From the NCBI GenBank assembly GCA_900314715.1, contig OMWI01000026.1, positions 1-44,124 on the forward strand: a stretch of DNA of 44,124 nt. Reading direction: 5' to 3'. Of this stretch, positions 1 through 7,194 are shown piece by piece. Source of the stretch: an uncultured Prevotellaceae bacterium. GTDB lineage: Bacteria; Bacteroidota; Bacteroidia; Bacteroidales; Bacteroidaceae. The position numbers and the translations under genes were made by a program. Position 1 is the stretch's first letter. Each line of letters starts with the position of its first letter. Below the pieces are notes generated by a model that did not search any database, was not told the DNA's origin, and was given only the letters and a program-made list of their open reading frames with translations.

Positions 1-11
1 TAATGATGATT

Positions 12-36
12 CTGTACAGATTCCAGTACAGTTTTT
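12..36 (+). terminator. Possible intrinsic terminator of a gene upstream of the window
   Basis: A 6-bp stem (CTGTAC at 12-17, GTACAG at 26-31) with an 8-nt loop is followed by TTTTT at 32-36. This orientation fits the end of a plus-strand gene left of the window. The stem is short, so the call is tentative. The rest of 1-134 holds three copies of GATTTTTG (around 40-69) and no gene. Confidence 0.35.
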
Positions 37-134
37 CGTAAGATTTTTGATGATTTTTGAAGATTTTTGTCTTCATGCCATGGGGTGCTGAGCTGTTACT
101 GCAATCCAACAATACACGAAATCATGTTTATTTT

Positions 135-1541
135 TTACTCCCCGTTATCCTCCATGTCCTTATCCAATTGGTCGTTCCAAAGGTATTCTTGTGTTTCCTT
201 CACCACAATACCACTGAGGAAAAGGAGAGAGAGAAGGTTAGGAATTGCCATGAGCGCATTCATGCAATCCGCCATATTCCATACGATAGAGAGGCTGGTG
301 ATGCTGCCCACGAAAATGGCAATGATGTAAAGGGCACGATATAACGTGATAGAAATCTTGCGAGCGTGTGAACGTCGTGTTTCCGCTCCTTTTTCGTATT
401 TGGAGGCAAGATATTCGATGGAACGTTCACCATAGTAGCTCCATCCCAAGATGGTGCTAAAGGCGAATGTAAGGAGTCCGAAAGATAGGATAGGGGCTCC
501 CAAATACGGAATCTTGCTGAATGCTGCCTTTGTCAATGCAGCCCCATCAGCATAAGAGATGTCGGGGTAGGCAATCACGCTCGACACGATGACCAATCCC
601 GTGAGGGCGCAGATAATCACCGTATCCCAGAATGTGCCCGTACTGCTCACCAATGCTTGTCGTACGGGATTGCGCGTTTGAGCTGCCGCCGCTACAATCG
701 GCGCAGAACCGAGTCCAGACTCATTAGAGAACAATCCACGTGCAATACCGAATCGTGCCGCCATCATCACCGTAGTACCGACAAATCCACCCCCTGCCGC
801 TTGTGGCGAGAATGCCGACTCACAAATCAGTTGGATGGCTTGGCCAAGGTAAGAATGGTTGATGCAGAGAATGTAAATACACCCCAACACGTAGAAGAGA
901 GCCATGAACGGAACCAACATGCTACACACGCGAGCGATGCTCTTCACGCCTCCGAAAATAACGGCTGCTACGAGAAAACTAACCACGCCTCCAACGAGAT
1001 AAGGAGAGATACCGTAGGTTTCATGCGAGATGGTGGCAATGGCATTCGCTTGCACCGTATTGCCAATGCCGAATGACGCAAAGGCGGTAAAGAGGGCAAA
1101 GAGGATAGCCAACCATTTCCAACCCAAACCACGTTCGAGCGCATACATCGGTCCTCCAATCATCTTGCCGTTTTTCGACTTCACGCGAAACTTGATAGCC
1201 AACAATCCCTCTGCATATTTCGTGGAAATGCCGAAGACACCCGTAAGCCAACACCATAATACGGCACCAGGACCGCCCAATGCTACGGCTGTAGCCACAC
1301 CAATGATGTTGCCCGTTCCGATGGTAGCGGCAAGTGCCGTGGCGAGCGCACCGAATTGCGAAACGTCGCCCGACGCGTTCTTATCAGGAACGACAGATAG
1401 TTTGATGGCGGTGAATATCTTTCTTTGTGGAACTTTCAGACGGAAGGTGAGATAGATGTGCGTTCCCAACAATAAGATGATCATTGGCCACCCCCAGAGA
1501 AACGAACTAAGTGACGTGAAGAAATCGTTTAGCAATTCCAT
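135..1541 (-). CDS. Alanine/glycine:cation symporter family protein (AGCS)
   Basis: The 468-residue product is a hydrophobic inner-membrane carrier of the AGCS family, which couples uptake of alanine or glycine to sodium or protons. Family hallmarks are visible: a GTGN...GGPGAVLW stretch at about residues 75-96, GGPMYALERGLG near 130, and SNESGLGSAPI near 275. Multiple membrane segments run the full length and the size is normal for the family. The ATG at 1541 is followed by a membrane-facing N-terminus typical of these proteins. The gene ends 134 bp from the window edge. A gap of only 21 bp separates it from the DUF4230 gene upstream on the same strand, so cotranscription is possible. The exact substrate cannot be read from sequence. 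Confidence 0.92.
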   Translation of the reverse strand: MELLNDFFTSLSSFLWGWPMIILLLGTHIYLTFRLKVPQRKIFTAIKLSVVPDKNASGDVSQFGALATALAATIGTGNIIGVATAVALGGPGAVLWCWLTGVFGISTKYAEGLLAIKFRVKSKNGKMIGGPMYALERGLGWKWLAILFALFTAFASFGIGNTVQANAIATISHETYGISPYLVGGVVSFLVAAVIFGGVKSIARVCSMLVPFMALFYVLGCIYILCINHSYLGQAIQLICESAFSPQAAGGGFVGTTVMMAARFGIARGLFSNESGLGSAPIVAAAAQTRNPVRQALVSSTGTFWDTVIICALTGLVIVSSVIAYPDISYADGAALTKAAFSKIPYLGAPILSFGLLTFAFSTILGWSYYGERSIEYLASKYEKGAETRRSHARKISITLYRALYIIAIFVGSITSLSIVWNMADCMNALMAIPNLLSLLFLSGIVVKETQEYLWNDQLDKDMEDNGE

Positions 1542-1562
1542 GTTTGTGTCTTTCGGATGATG

Positions 1563-2183
1563 TTATTCAAATTTGATTTTAATGTATTCAAACCCCATTG
1601 ACTGGAGGATTTGATAGAATTGTGAACTCGCATTTTGTTCGGCACTTTGTATGTTGCTCTTCGTCATGCAACGACGCAACATCTGCCTTTTTGCCTTTTC
1701 GTACAAGACCGCTCTCGTTTGCTGGTTCCATTTCCCTTTCTCGAAGAACGTCTTCGTGCGTGCCTCGTCGATGAAATTCTCATCCAGCAATCGGATAGGA
1801 GGTAGCGTGGCAACGATGGTGTCACCCTCCACGTAAATCCAACCGTCTTTCGCCTCTTGCATATTGATGCCCAATCGCAACGTACCGTAATAGATGCGCG
1901 TGAGTTCGTCGTCGCCGAAAAATCCCCTTCTCACGGTATCAATCAGTTCCTCGTCGTTGATAGCCATAAACTCCCATTCGCCGATGGCCTTGAGCGCCTG
2001 TATCTGCGTTTCGCTGACAGATGCGTGGTTCTCGTTTCCAATGCTTATCTTCGTGGTACGGAAAATCCATACAATCAACATGACGATGATGGCAACCATC
2101 ACCGCGGCCGCGATGATGAGCGTGGTGATGTTGTTGGCCTTTTCCAAAAGCAATCGCAATAATGACTTATTCCTTCTTTCCAT
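1563..2183 (-). CDS. DUF4230 family protein with N-terminal membrane anchor
   Basis: About 206 residues. One N-terminal membrane helix (TTLIIAAAVMVAIIVMLIVW region) follows a basic segment, and the rest resembles DUF4230, whose function is unknown. I prefer the ATG at 2183 (MERRNKS) over a TTG two codons earlier. The start lies inside the end of the next DUF4230 gene (17-bp overlap), so the two are almost certainly translated from one message. The C-terminal sequence (MGFEYIKIKFE) parallels the end of its neighbour's domain (MGYKSENVKITF), which suggests an ancient duplication or obligate partners. One protein is anchored in the inner membrane and the other is a predicted lipoprotein. Confidence 0.8.
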   Translation of the reverse strand: MERRNKSLLRLLLEKANNITTLIIAAAVMVAIIVMLIVWIFRTTKISIGNENHASVSETQIQALKAIGEWEFMAINDEELIDTVRRGFFGDDELTRIYYGTLRLGINMQEAKDGWIYVEGDTIVATLPPIRLLDENFIDEARTKTFFEKGKWNQQTRAVLYEKAKRQMLRRCMTKSNIQSAEQNASSQFYQILQSMGFEYIKIKFE

Positions 2184-2844
2184 TTTCAATCGTAGAGTTG
2201 TCGATTAAGTTAGGTATGTCGCGAACGGTGAATTTCCTTCTGAACGTGATTTTCACGTTTTCGCTCTTATATCCCATCTGTTCGATGAGAGGAATGAGGA
2301 TTCGCGCGGCATTCACCCGTGCGTTTTCGATGATTCCCAATTGCGGAATATCCTTGATGACTGAATCACGTCCCATGTGTTCGTAAGAAGTGAGTTCCTC
2401 GTCAGAAAAATTACCCCGTAAGATGGGGATATGCTGTTTCACCTCGTCGCGGTTGATATGCGTAGCCGTGAGCATGATTTTAGGGTCAGGCAAGAGAATC
2501 TCAATCTGGTTGCCGTGCTTCTTGACGTTTTCCTTGGAGAAGTCAGAGAAGTCCACATACGCTTTCACTGTCGCGTCGATAGGAATGGCAATCTTTCTCG
2601 TTCCCAAGGGTAAGTCGATGGAAAACTCTTGGTTCATGAACGTTCCCTTTAGCTTCTTGTTGTCGTTGTGAGTGATGATTTTTCTCACCTGACACTCCAA
2701 GGAATAAAGCCTTGAGCACTTCTGGATTTGCATCGTAATCATCGAAAGCGTATCGATGTCTTTGGCCTTCTCGTTGGACTCACATCCTGAACATGAGGCA
2801 AAGAGAAAAGGTAATAATATAATAATGTGGAAAAGCTTTTTCAT
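2167..2844 (-). CDS. DUF4230 family lipoprotein
   Basis: The 225-residue product begins with a lipoprotein signal peptide (basic MKK, hydrophobic core, then FASCSGC, giving a plausible lipidated Cys at residue 18 in the FASC context). The body is DUF4230-like: a beta-rich segment ending in LLPDPKI, then a helical region with GIIENARVNAARILIPLIEQMGYK, then KITFRRKF. Function is unknown. It is the first gene of a pair with the downstream DUF4230 gene, which overlaps it by 17 bp. A TATCTTTG promoter box on the minus strand lies 23 bp upstream of the start. Confidence 0.82.
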   Translation of the reverse strand: MKKLFHIIILLPFLFASCSGCESNEKAKDIDTLSMITMQIQKCSRLYSLECQVRKIITHNDNKKLKGTFMNQEFSIDLPLGTRKIAIPIDATVKAYVDFSDFSKENVKKHGNQIEILLPDPKIMLTATHINRDEVKQHIPILRGNFSDEELTSYEHMGRDSVIKDIPQLGIIENARVNAARILIPLIEQMGYKSENVKITFRRKFTVRDIPNLIDNSTIENGKKE

Positions 2845-2866
2845 CGTCCTCTCTGTAAAATCACGG

Positions 2867-2874
2867 CAAAGATA
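2867..2874 (-). promoter_or_regulatory. -7 promoter box for the DUF4230 pair
   Basis: Read on the minus strand, this is TATCTTTG, a match to the Bacteroidetes -7 consensus TAnnTTTG, 23 bp upstream of the ATG at 2844. I see no convincing -33 TTTG at the expected distance. Confidence 0.55.
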
Positions 2875-3021
2875 CTAAAATTAGTTGGTATGTATGTTAA
2901 AATGGTGTTAATTCACAAGATAGACAACTTTTTTTTGAATTCGAATTAAACTTCTTCCAACTATTTACGTCAAATTGATAGTTGCAACTAATAAAAAGTA
3001 ATAAATTAAAAAATAAAGGAT

Positions 3022-3558
3022 ATGAAAAAGTCAATTTTAGCAATTATAGCTACGGTAACACTTTCAACGTCAGCAATGGCACAGTCAGAAAACGGTAATG
3101 CTCCTCAGAGACCCCAGATGGACAGAACGGAGATGGTAAAGAATCAAACCGACCGTATGGTGAAAGAGTATGGATTGAATGATGAGCAAGCAGCAAAGTT
3201 GCTCGAGCTCAACACATCATTCGCAGATAAGATGCCCCGTATGAGAGGTGGCCAACGTCCTGGAGGCGGTCAGCGTGGAGGTATGCGCCAAAGAAGTACC
3301 GATGGTAATACAGGCGCAACGGCTCAAGGTGAAAGACCAGAACGTCCAAGTAGGGAGCAAATGGAAGCTCGCATGAAAGAGATGAGAGCTAACATGGAAG
3401 CCTATCAAGGAGAGTTGAAGAAGATCATGACCGAAGAGCAGTTTGCCAAGTATCAAGAGAACAGCCAAAGACGTCCTCAATTTGGCGGCGGACAAGGCGG
3501 AAGACAAGGTGGTGGACAACGTGGATTCCGTGGCGGAAACAGACAACAAGGAGAATAA
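3022..3558 (+). CDS. Secreted Spy/DUF4890-like protein with Gly/Arg/Gln-rich regions
   Basis: The 178-residue product has a clear Sec signal peptide (MKKSILAIIATVTLSTSAMAQ). Helical segments rich in charged residues follow (TDRMVKEYGLNDEQAAKLLEL and EQMEARMKEMRANMEAYQGELKKIMTEEQFAKY), typical of Spy/CpxP-like or DUF4890 periplasmic proteins. They alternate with low-complexity Gly/Arg/Gln-rich linkers at about 73-95 and 152-178. In Spy-type proteins the helices act as a periplasmic chaperone, and that role here is inference. AAAGGA lies just before the ATG. The gene is monocistronic and ends in a strong hairpin terminator. Confidence 0.78.
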   Translation: MKKSILAIIATVTLSTSAMAQSENGNAPQRPQMDRTEMVKNQTDRMVKEYGLNDEQAAKLLELNTSFADKMPRMRGGQRPGGGQRGGMRQRSTDGNTGATAQGERPERPSREQMEARMKEMRANMEAYQGELKKIMTEEQFAKYQENSQRRPQFGGGQGGRQGGGQRGFRGGNRQQGE

Positions 3559-3637
3559 TTAGACAATATTATTCATAAACAGAACTTTTATTATATCGTG
3601 TGAGACTTAATAGGTTATTAGAGAGTATTTAGGTGAC

Positions 3638-3670
3638 GGCATCTTCTTTCAAAAAGGAGGTGCCTTTTTT
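3638..3670 (+). terminator. Intrinsic terminator of the Spy-like gene
   Basis: A 9-bp stem (GGCATCTTC with GGAGGTGCC, including G-U pairs) encloses a TTTCAAAAA loop and is followed directly by TTTTTT. It lies 80 bp beyond the stop codon at 3558. Confidence 0.8.
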
Positions 3671-3719
3671 GTGATTATCTATTTTTTTTATTAATTTTGC
3701 GCGTAAATTTTAAAAAGCA

Positions 3720-4331
3720 ATGAAAAAGATAGTATACGCATTCGCATTTTCCTTGATATTGTCGGGCTTCATCTCATGCAACGAGAAGCCAAAGAAAGAC
3801 ATTATTATCACCAAGATGCCCCCAAAGACAGAGATTTCAAAGAATCCCCTTCAAGTAGGCGACTATTCGCAATCGAGAGAAGTGGAGTGGGTGGGTTCTA
3901 CATATACGGTAGAGGTGAACAGAAAGGCCGATTCCACCTTGACCATCGTGAAGGACGAGAACGGACAAAAGTATTACGACAATAGGATTTTGGTTCGCAT
4001 TCTCCGCAAAGACGGAAGCGAGTTTTTCAATCGTGCATTCACCAAGAACGATTTCGACGCGTATGTTGACGCATTGTACAAGAAAAATAGCGTGTTGTTG
4101 GGAATCGTTCTCGACAAGGCAGACGCAGACAATATCTACTTGGCGGCAAGTGTCGGTTCGCCAGAGAAGTCCAGCGATGAATTTGTACCATTGGTGGTGA
4201 AAGTCTCCAGAATGGGACAAGTAACCATTAGCAAGGATACGCAATTAGATACATCTAACGACCCATCATCTATCGTCGTTGAGGAAAAGGAAGACAATAG
4301 TCAGCAAGAATTTGAAGATGATGGCGTTTGA
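3720..4331 (+). CDS. DUF4738-type lipoprotein
   Basis: The 203-residue product begins with a lipoprotein signal (MKKIVYAFAFSLILSGFISC), so Cys20 is the likely lipidated residue. The rest is a beta-rich domain resembling DUF4738, a family of unknown function found mainly in Prevotella and relatives: WVGSTYTVEVNRKADSTL, RILVRILRKDGSEFFNRAFTK and similar. A Glu/Asp-rich tail (EEKEDNSQQEFEDDGV) closes it. The upstream region carries TTAATTTTGCGC, a plausible -7 box about 25 bp before the ATG. It converges with ribH, and the gap is filled by a large hairpin made of GAGGTGAGA-like repeats. Confidence 0.75.
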   Translation: MKKIVYAFAFSLILSGFISCNEKPKKDIIITKMPPKTEISKNPLQVGDYSQSREVEWVGSTYTVEVNRKADSTLTIVKDENGQKYYDNRILVRILRKDGSEFFNRAFTKNDFDAYVDALYKKNSVLLGIVLDKADADNIYLAASVGSPEKSSDEFVPLVVKVSRMGQVTISKDTQLDTSNDPSSIVVEEKEDNSQQEFEDDGV

Positions 4332-4334
4332 TTA

Positions 4335-4478
4335 AAGAGGTGAGGGGTGAGAGGTGAGAGGTGAAAAGTGAGTGGTGAGAAATAAGAGGTGAGAAAAGAA
4401 ATAAGAAGTGAGAGGTGAGAGAATGCTCAATCAAAAAAGCATATCTCTCACCTCTCACTTCTTACCTCTCACCTCTTA
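4335..4478. repeat. GAGGTGAGA-type intergenic repeat tract
   Basis: The whole gap between the convergent DUF4738 and ribH genes consists of variants of GAGGTGAGA/AAGTGAGA. They run in plus orientation from about 4336 to 4422 and in minus orientation from 4444 to 4478. The inverted arms form a large hairpin (listed separately), and the right arm runs into the ribH stop codon at 4476-4478. The units are too short and irregular to be a CRISPR array. Confidence 0.8.
4383..4478. terminator. Very long perfect hairpin between convergent genes
   Basis: Positions 4402-4422 pair perfectly with 4444-4464 (21 bp). The stem continues inward with ATGCT/AGCAT (4423-4427 with 4438-4442, one bulged base). 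Outside, beyond an internal loop, it continues with 4383-4393 pairing 4468-4478 (11 bp). The 10-nt loop is CAATCAAAAA. It probably stops transcription from both sides, although neither strand shows a classic long T-tract after the stem. Confidence 0.65.
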
Positions 4479-4952
4479 AAACTTTGCCATCTTGATAGCA
4501 ACGATGGCACATTCGTCTCCCTTGTTTCCGTATTTACCTCCAGCACGATCTTGAGCTTGCTGGAGATTGTCGGTGGTAAGCAAGCCAAATACTACGGGTA
4601 CGTTATTGGTAGCGTTTAACCTTGCAATACCTTCCGTTACTCCTTGACAAATATAATCGAAGTGCGGCGTTTCACCACGAATGACGCTTCCGAGGATAAT
4701 GACGGCATCGTAACCGTCATTCTTGCACATCTGATGTGCGCCGTAGATCAGTTCGAAACTACCAGGAACAGTTTTTACGTGAATGTTTTCGGGAAGTGCG
4801 CCATGTTTTTCGAGCGTACTAACGGCACCATTCAATAAAGCCCCCGTGATTTCGGGATTCCATTCAGAAACCACGATACCAAAGCACATGTTACTGGCAT
4901 CAGGGACTTTAGATAAGTCGTAATCCGAGAGATTATGATTTGCGGTTGCCAT
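4476..4952 (-). CDS. ribH: 6,7-dimethyl-8-ribityllumazine synthase
   Basis: The 158-residue product catalyses the penultimate step of riboflavin synthesis, condensing 5-amino-6-ribitylaminouracil with 3,4-dihydroxy-2-butanone 4-phosphate. Family signatures are intact: an aromatic substrate-binding residue at W31 in [19 protein letters not shown] at 62-72, [13 protein letters not shown] at 88-100 with the catalytic His97, FGLLTTDN at 122-129 and the C-terminal Arg136 region (QAQDRAGG). Length is typical. The start codon shares one base with the stop of the upstream TPR gene (TAATG), so translation is coupled. No other rib gene is in the window. Confidence 0.96.
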   Translation of the reverse strand: MATANHNLSDYDLSKVPDASNMCFGIVVSEWNPEITGALLNGAVSTLEKHGALPENIHVKTVPGSFELIYGAHQMCKNDGYDAVIILGSVIRGETPHFDYICQGVTEGIARLNATNNVPVVFGLLTTDNLQQAQDRAGGKYGNKGDECAIVAIKMAKF

Positions 4953-5656
4953 TATTTAGCAGACAATCTTTGGATGTATTTATCAATCTCTTGACTTTGA
5001 ACGAGAGAAGAGGTCGTATACTTCTTCTTGATTTCCTCGTACATCTTCAACGCTTCGTCTTTCTTTCCTTGAGATTCGAGAATCAATGCAGCTTGCAAGC
5101 GGAAAGTAGGAGAAAGACTGTTGTTGATACCGTCTTTGCCTTGCTTGTCGGCCTTGTCGGCAGCACTTTCCAAAGAACTAACTGCTTTATCGAGTTGGTT
5201 GGTATGTGCATACGCGTTGCCTAAAGCGGCGAGAGCGGCAGGACTAACCATTGCGTCGTTTGCTGGAGAATATTCGTCGAGATACTTAATGGCTTCATTC
5301 CATTTGTCGAGGTTAGCATAGCACAATCCAGCATAGAGATTAGCTAAGTTACCAGCTTTCGTACTTCCATAATCGCTGATGATTTTCAAGAATCCAGCAT
5401 AGCCGGCACCATCACCATTGAGCGCCTTGTCGAACTGTTCTGCCATGAAATATTCTTGTCCTTTTCCAAGAGCCGTGCTTGCCTTTTCTTCGCGAGGACC
5501 AGAAACGTAAGCTTGATAAAGGAAAATACCTGCGATAATTGCCATTAAAGCAACCATAGAGATGATAATGGTCTTCTTGTTCTTGTTGAAGAAGGCCTCA
5601 GATTTGTTGAGAGTTTCATTCACGTCGATAACTCCCTGTTGATTTTTCTTTGCCAT
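4952..5656 (-). CDS. Membrane-anchored TPR protein (YfgM-like)
   Basis: The 234-residue product has a basic N-terminal cytoplasmic stretch, one membrane helix at about 33-50 ([23 protein letters not shown]), and then four to five TPR-like helical pairs. Examples are [45 protein letters not shown] and [23 protein letters not shown]. The layout resembles YfgM and related periplasmic TPR proteins that assist envelope proteins, so an assembly or chaperone role is inferred. It is translationally coupled to ribH downstream and divergent from recF. Confidence 0.8.
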   Translation of the reverse strand: MAKKNQQGVIDVNETLNKSEAFFNKNKKTIIISMVALMAIIAGIFLYQAYVSGPREEKASTALGKGQEYFMAEQFDKALNGDGAGYAGFLKIISDYGSTKAGNLANLYAGLCYANLDKWNEAIKYLDEYSPANDAMVSPAALAALGNAYAHTNQLDKAVSSLESAADKADKQGKDGINNSLSPTFRLQAALILESQGKKDEALKMYEEIKKKYTTSSLVQSQEIDKYIQRLSAK

Positions 5657-5704
5657 TATTTTTATAGTTTATTTTGTTTACGTGTTAAAAATGCAAAAGC
5701 GTGG

Positions 5705-5712
5705 CAAAATTA
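5705..5712 (-). promoter_or_regulatory. -7 promoter box for the TPR-ribH operon
   Basis: The minus strand reads TAATTTTG, matching TAnnTTTG, 48 bp upstream of the TPR gene's ATG at 5656. No clear -33 box is visible. Confidence 0.45.
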
Positions 5713-5752
5713 CAGAAAATCTCGCACATATTGAAATTTATTCGCTACTTTT

Positions 5753-5783
5753 TTTGTTTCTGACGATAAAACACCTAACTTTG
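5753..5783 (+). promoter_or_regulatory. recF promoter
   Basis: TTTG at 5753-5756 and TAACTTTG at 5776-5783 are separated by 19 bp, the standard Bacteroidetes -33/-7 arrangement. The box ends 9 bp before the ATG at 5793. This also rules out the longer open frame starting at 5682 and implies a very short leader. Confidence 0.7.
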
Positions 5784-5792
5784 CACAAAAAT

Positions 5793-6911
5793 ATGTTTCT
5801 AAAGAATATATCCATCCTTCATTTCAAGAACATTCAATCGGCAAATTTGGCGTTGTCGAAAAACTTGAATTGTTTCATTGGTCACAATGGAGCAGGGAAG
5901 ACGAATCTCCTTGATGCCATCTATTACTTGTCGTTTTGTAGAAGTTTCTATAATTCCATCGATTCGCAAGTAATATCTCATGACCAAGAGTTCTTTATGA
6001 TTGAAGGTGAATATGAAACGGATAATGGTGAGCCCGAAGTGATTTATTGCGGGATGAAACGCGGAACGAAGAAACATTTCAAGAGAAACAAGAAAGAATA
6101 CAAGAAGTTATCCCAACACATTGGTTTTATTCCGTTGGTTTTCGTCTCTCCCGCAGATACTTATTTGATAGAAGGCGGTAGTGAGGAACGGAGAAGGTTG
6201 ATGGATATGGTTATCTCCCAATACGATATTGGTTATATGGAGGCTTTGTCGAATTACAACAAGGCATTACTACAAAGAAACGCCCTGTTGAAAATGGAAG
6301 ACGAACCCGATGTGGCGTTGATGGAAATATGGGAGAACGAAATGGCTACGAATGGCGAAATCATCTATCAGAAAAGAGATGCTTTCGTGCATGAATTGAT
6401 TCCTATTTTCCAAAGTATCTACCAACAAATCTCCGAACAAAAAGAACAAGTATCATTACGCTATGTGTCTCATTGTCAACGAGGACCGTTGTTGGAAGTG
6501 ATTCAAAAAGATAGGTTTAAGGATAGGGCGATTGGCTATTCCTTGCATGGTACGCATCGGGATGATTTAGAGATGTTGCTTGATGGCTATCAGATGAAAC
6601 GAGAAGGAAGTCAAGGACAAATGAAGACCTTCGTATTGGCTTTGAAACTTGCCCAATTTGATTTCTTGAAACGAACGACATCAAGAAATACACCTCTATT
6701 ATTATTAGATGATATTTTTGACAAGTTAGATGCTCGTAGAGTGGAACAAATCGTGCATCTTGTCTCTGGTGACAATTATGGTCAGATATTCATTACCGAT
6801 ACCAATCGCGACCATTTAGACAAGATTTTGCACCGAAATGCTTTTGATTACAAACTATTTTCGGTTGCCAATGGCAATATAGAAGAGCGAAAGGAGGAGA
6901 ATCGTGTTTAA
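5793..6911 (+). CDS. recF: DNA replication and repair protein RecF
   Basis: About 372 residues from the ATG at 5793. RecF is an SMC-like ATPase that binds gapped or ssDNA-dsDNA junctions and helps load RecA. It starts with the canonical MFLKNISILHFKN. The Walker A motif GHNGAGKT is at 30-37, the ABC-type signature region around EGSQGQMKTFVLALKLAQ, and Walker B LLLLDDIFDKLD near the C-terminus. The open frame extends 37 codons further upstream, but a promoter lies inside that extension and it shows no family similarity. A strong AAGGAGG and the next gene overlap its end. Confidence 0.95.
   Translation: MFLKNISILHFKNIQSANLALSKNLNCFIGHNGAGKTNLLDAIYYLSFCRSFYNSIDSQVISHDQEFFMIEGEYETDNGEPEVIYCGMKRGTKKHFKRNKKEYKKLSQHIGFIPLVFVSPADTYLIEGGSEERRRLMDMVISQYDIGYMEALSNYNKALLQRNALLKMEDEPDVALMEIWENEMATNGEIIYQKRDAFVHELIPIFQSIYQQISEQKEQVSLRYVSHCQRGPLLEVIQKDRFKDRAIGYSLHGTHRDDLEMLLDGYQMKREGSQGQMKTFVLALKLAQFDFLKRTTSRNTPLLLLDDIFDKLDARRVEQIVHLVSGDNYGQIFITDTNRDHLDKILHRNAFDYKLFSVANGNIEERKEENRV
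6891..6906 (+). promoter_or_regulatory. Shine-Dalgarno and GTG start of the DUF721 gene
   Basis: AAGGAGG at 6891-6897 lies six bases before GTG at 6904-6906. Strong Shine-Dalgarno sites are rare in this window, so this one decides the GTG start and supports coupled translation with recF. Confidence 0.7.
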
Positions 6912-7194
6912 GCGACAAGTGCAACAAATAGACGGAATCTTGCAAATGATTTTGCGAGAACAAGGTTTGGAAATCCCCCTTCAACAGAAACGAGTGATTG
7001 ACCAATGGGAGGTGGTGACGGGAACCATCGTGAGTAAGTACACGGGAGAGAAGTTTATCAAGAACCAAACCCTCTATGTGAAAATCACCAATCCTGCACT
7101 CAGACAGGATTTAACCATGATGCGACATCAATTGGTTAAACGCCTGAATGAGTCGGTTGGTGCATTGGTCATCGTAGACGTTAAGCTCTATTAG
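6904..7194 (+). CDS. DUF721 (DciA-like) protein
   Basis: The 96-residue protein belongs to DUF721, the family that includes DciA, the ancestral helicase loader or operator for replicative DnaB. The conserved layout is present: an N-terminal helix (IDGILQMILREQGLE), then QWEVVTGTIVSKYTGEKFIKNQTLYVKITNPALRQDLTMMRHQLVKRLNE, a KH-like fold. It overlaps the end of recF by 8 bp, and recF-DUF721 is a common pair in Bacteroidetes. Its last 14 bases also overlap the end of the convergent S41 protease gene. A replication-related role is inferred from family and neighbour. Confidence 0.85.
   Translation: MFKRQVQQIDGILQMILREQGLEIPLQQKRVIDQWEVVTGTIVSKYTGEKFIKNQTLYVKITNPALRQDLTMMRHQLVKRLNESVGALVIVDVKLY

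Noticed and set aside
657-1455. Plus-strand open frames opposite the AGCS transporter
   Set aside because: Shadow frames of a well-supported gene. Their translations are rich in His, Arg and Cys and show no domain.
4335-4478. Possible CRISPR array from repeated GAGGTGAGA units
   Set aside because: Units are short and irregular, there are no spacers of even length, no cas genes, and the two halves are inverted.
5682-5792. Upstream extension of recF
   Set aside because: The extension contains the -33/-7 promoter elements and lacks similarity to RecF N-termini.
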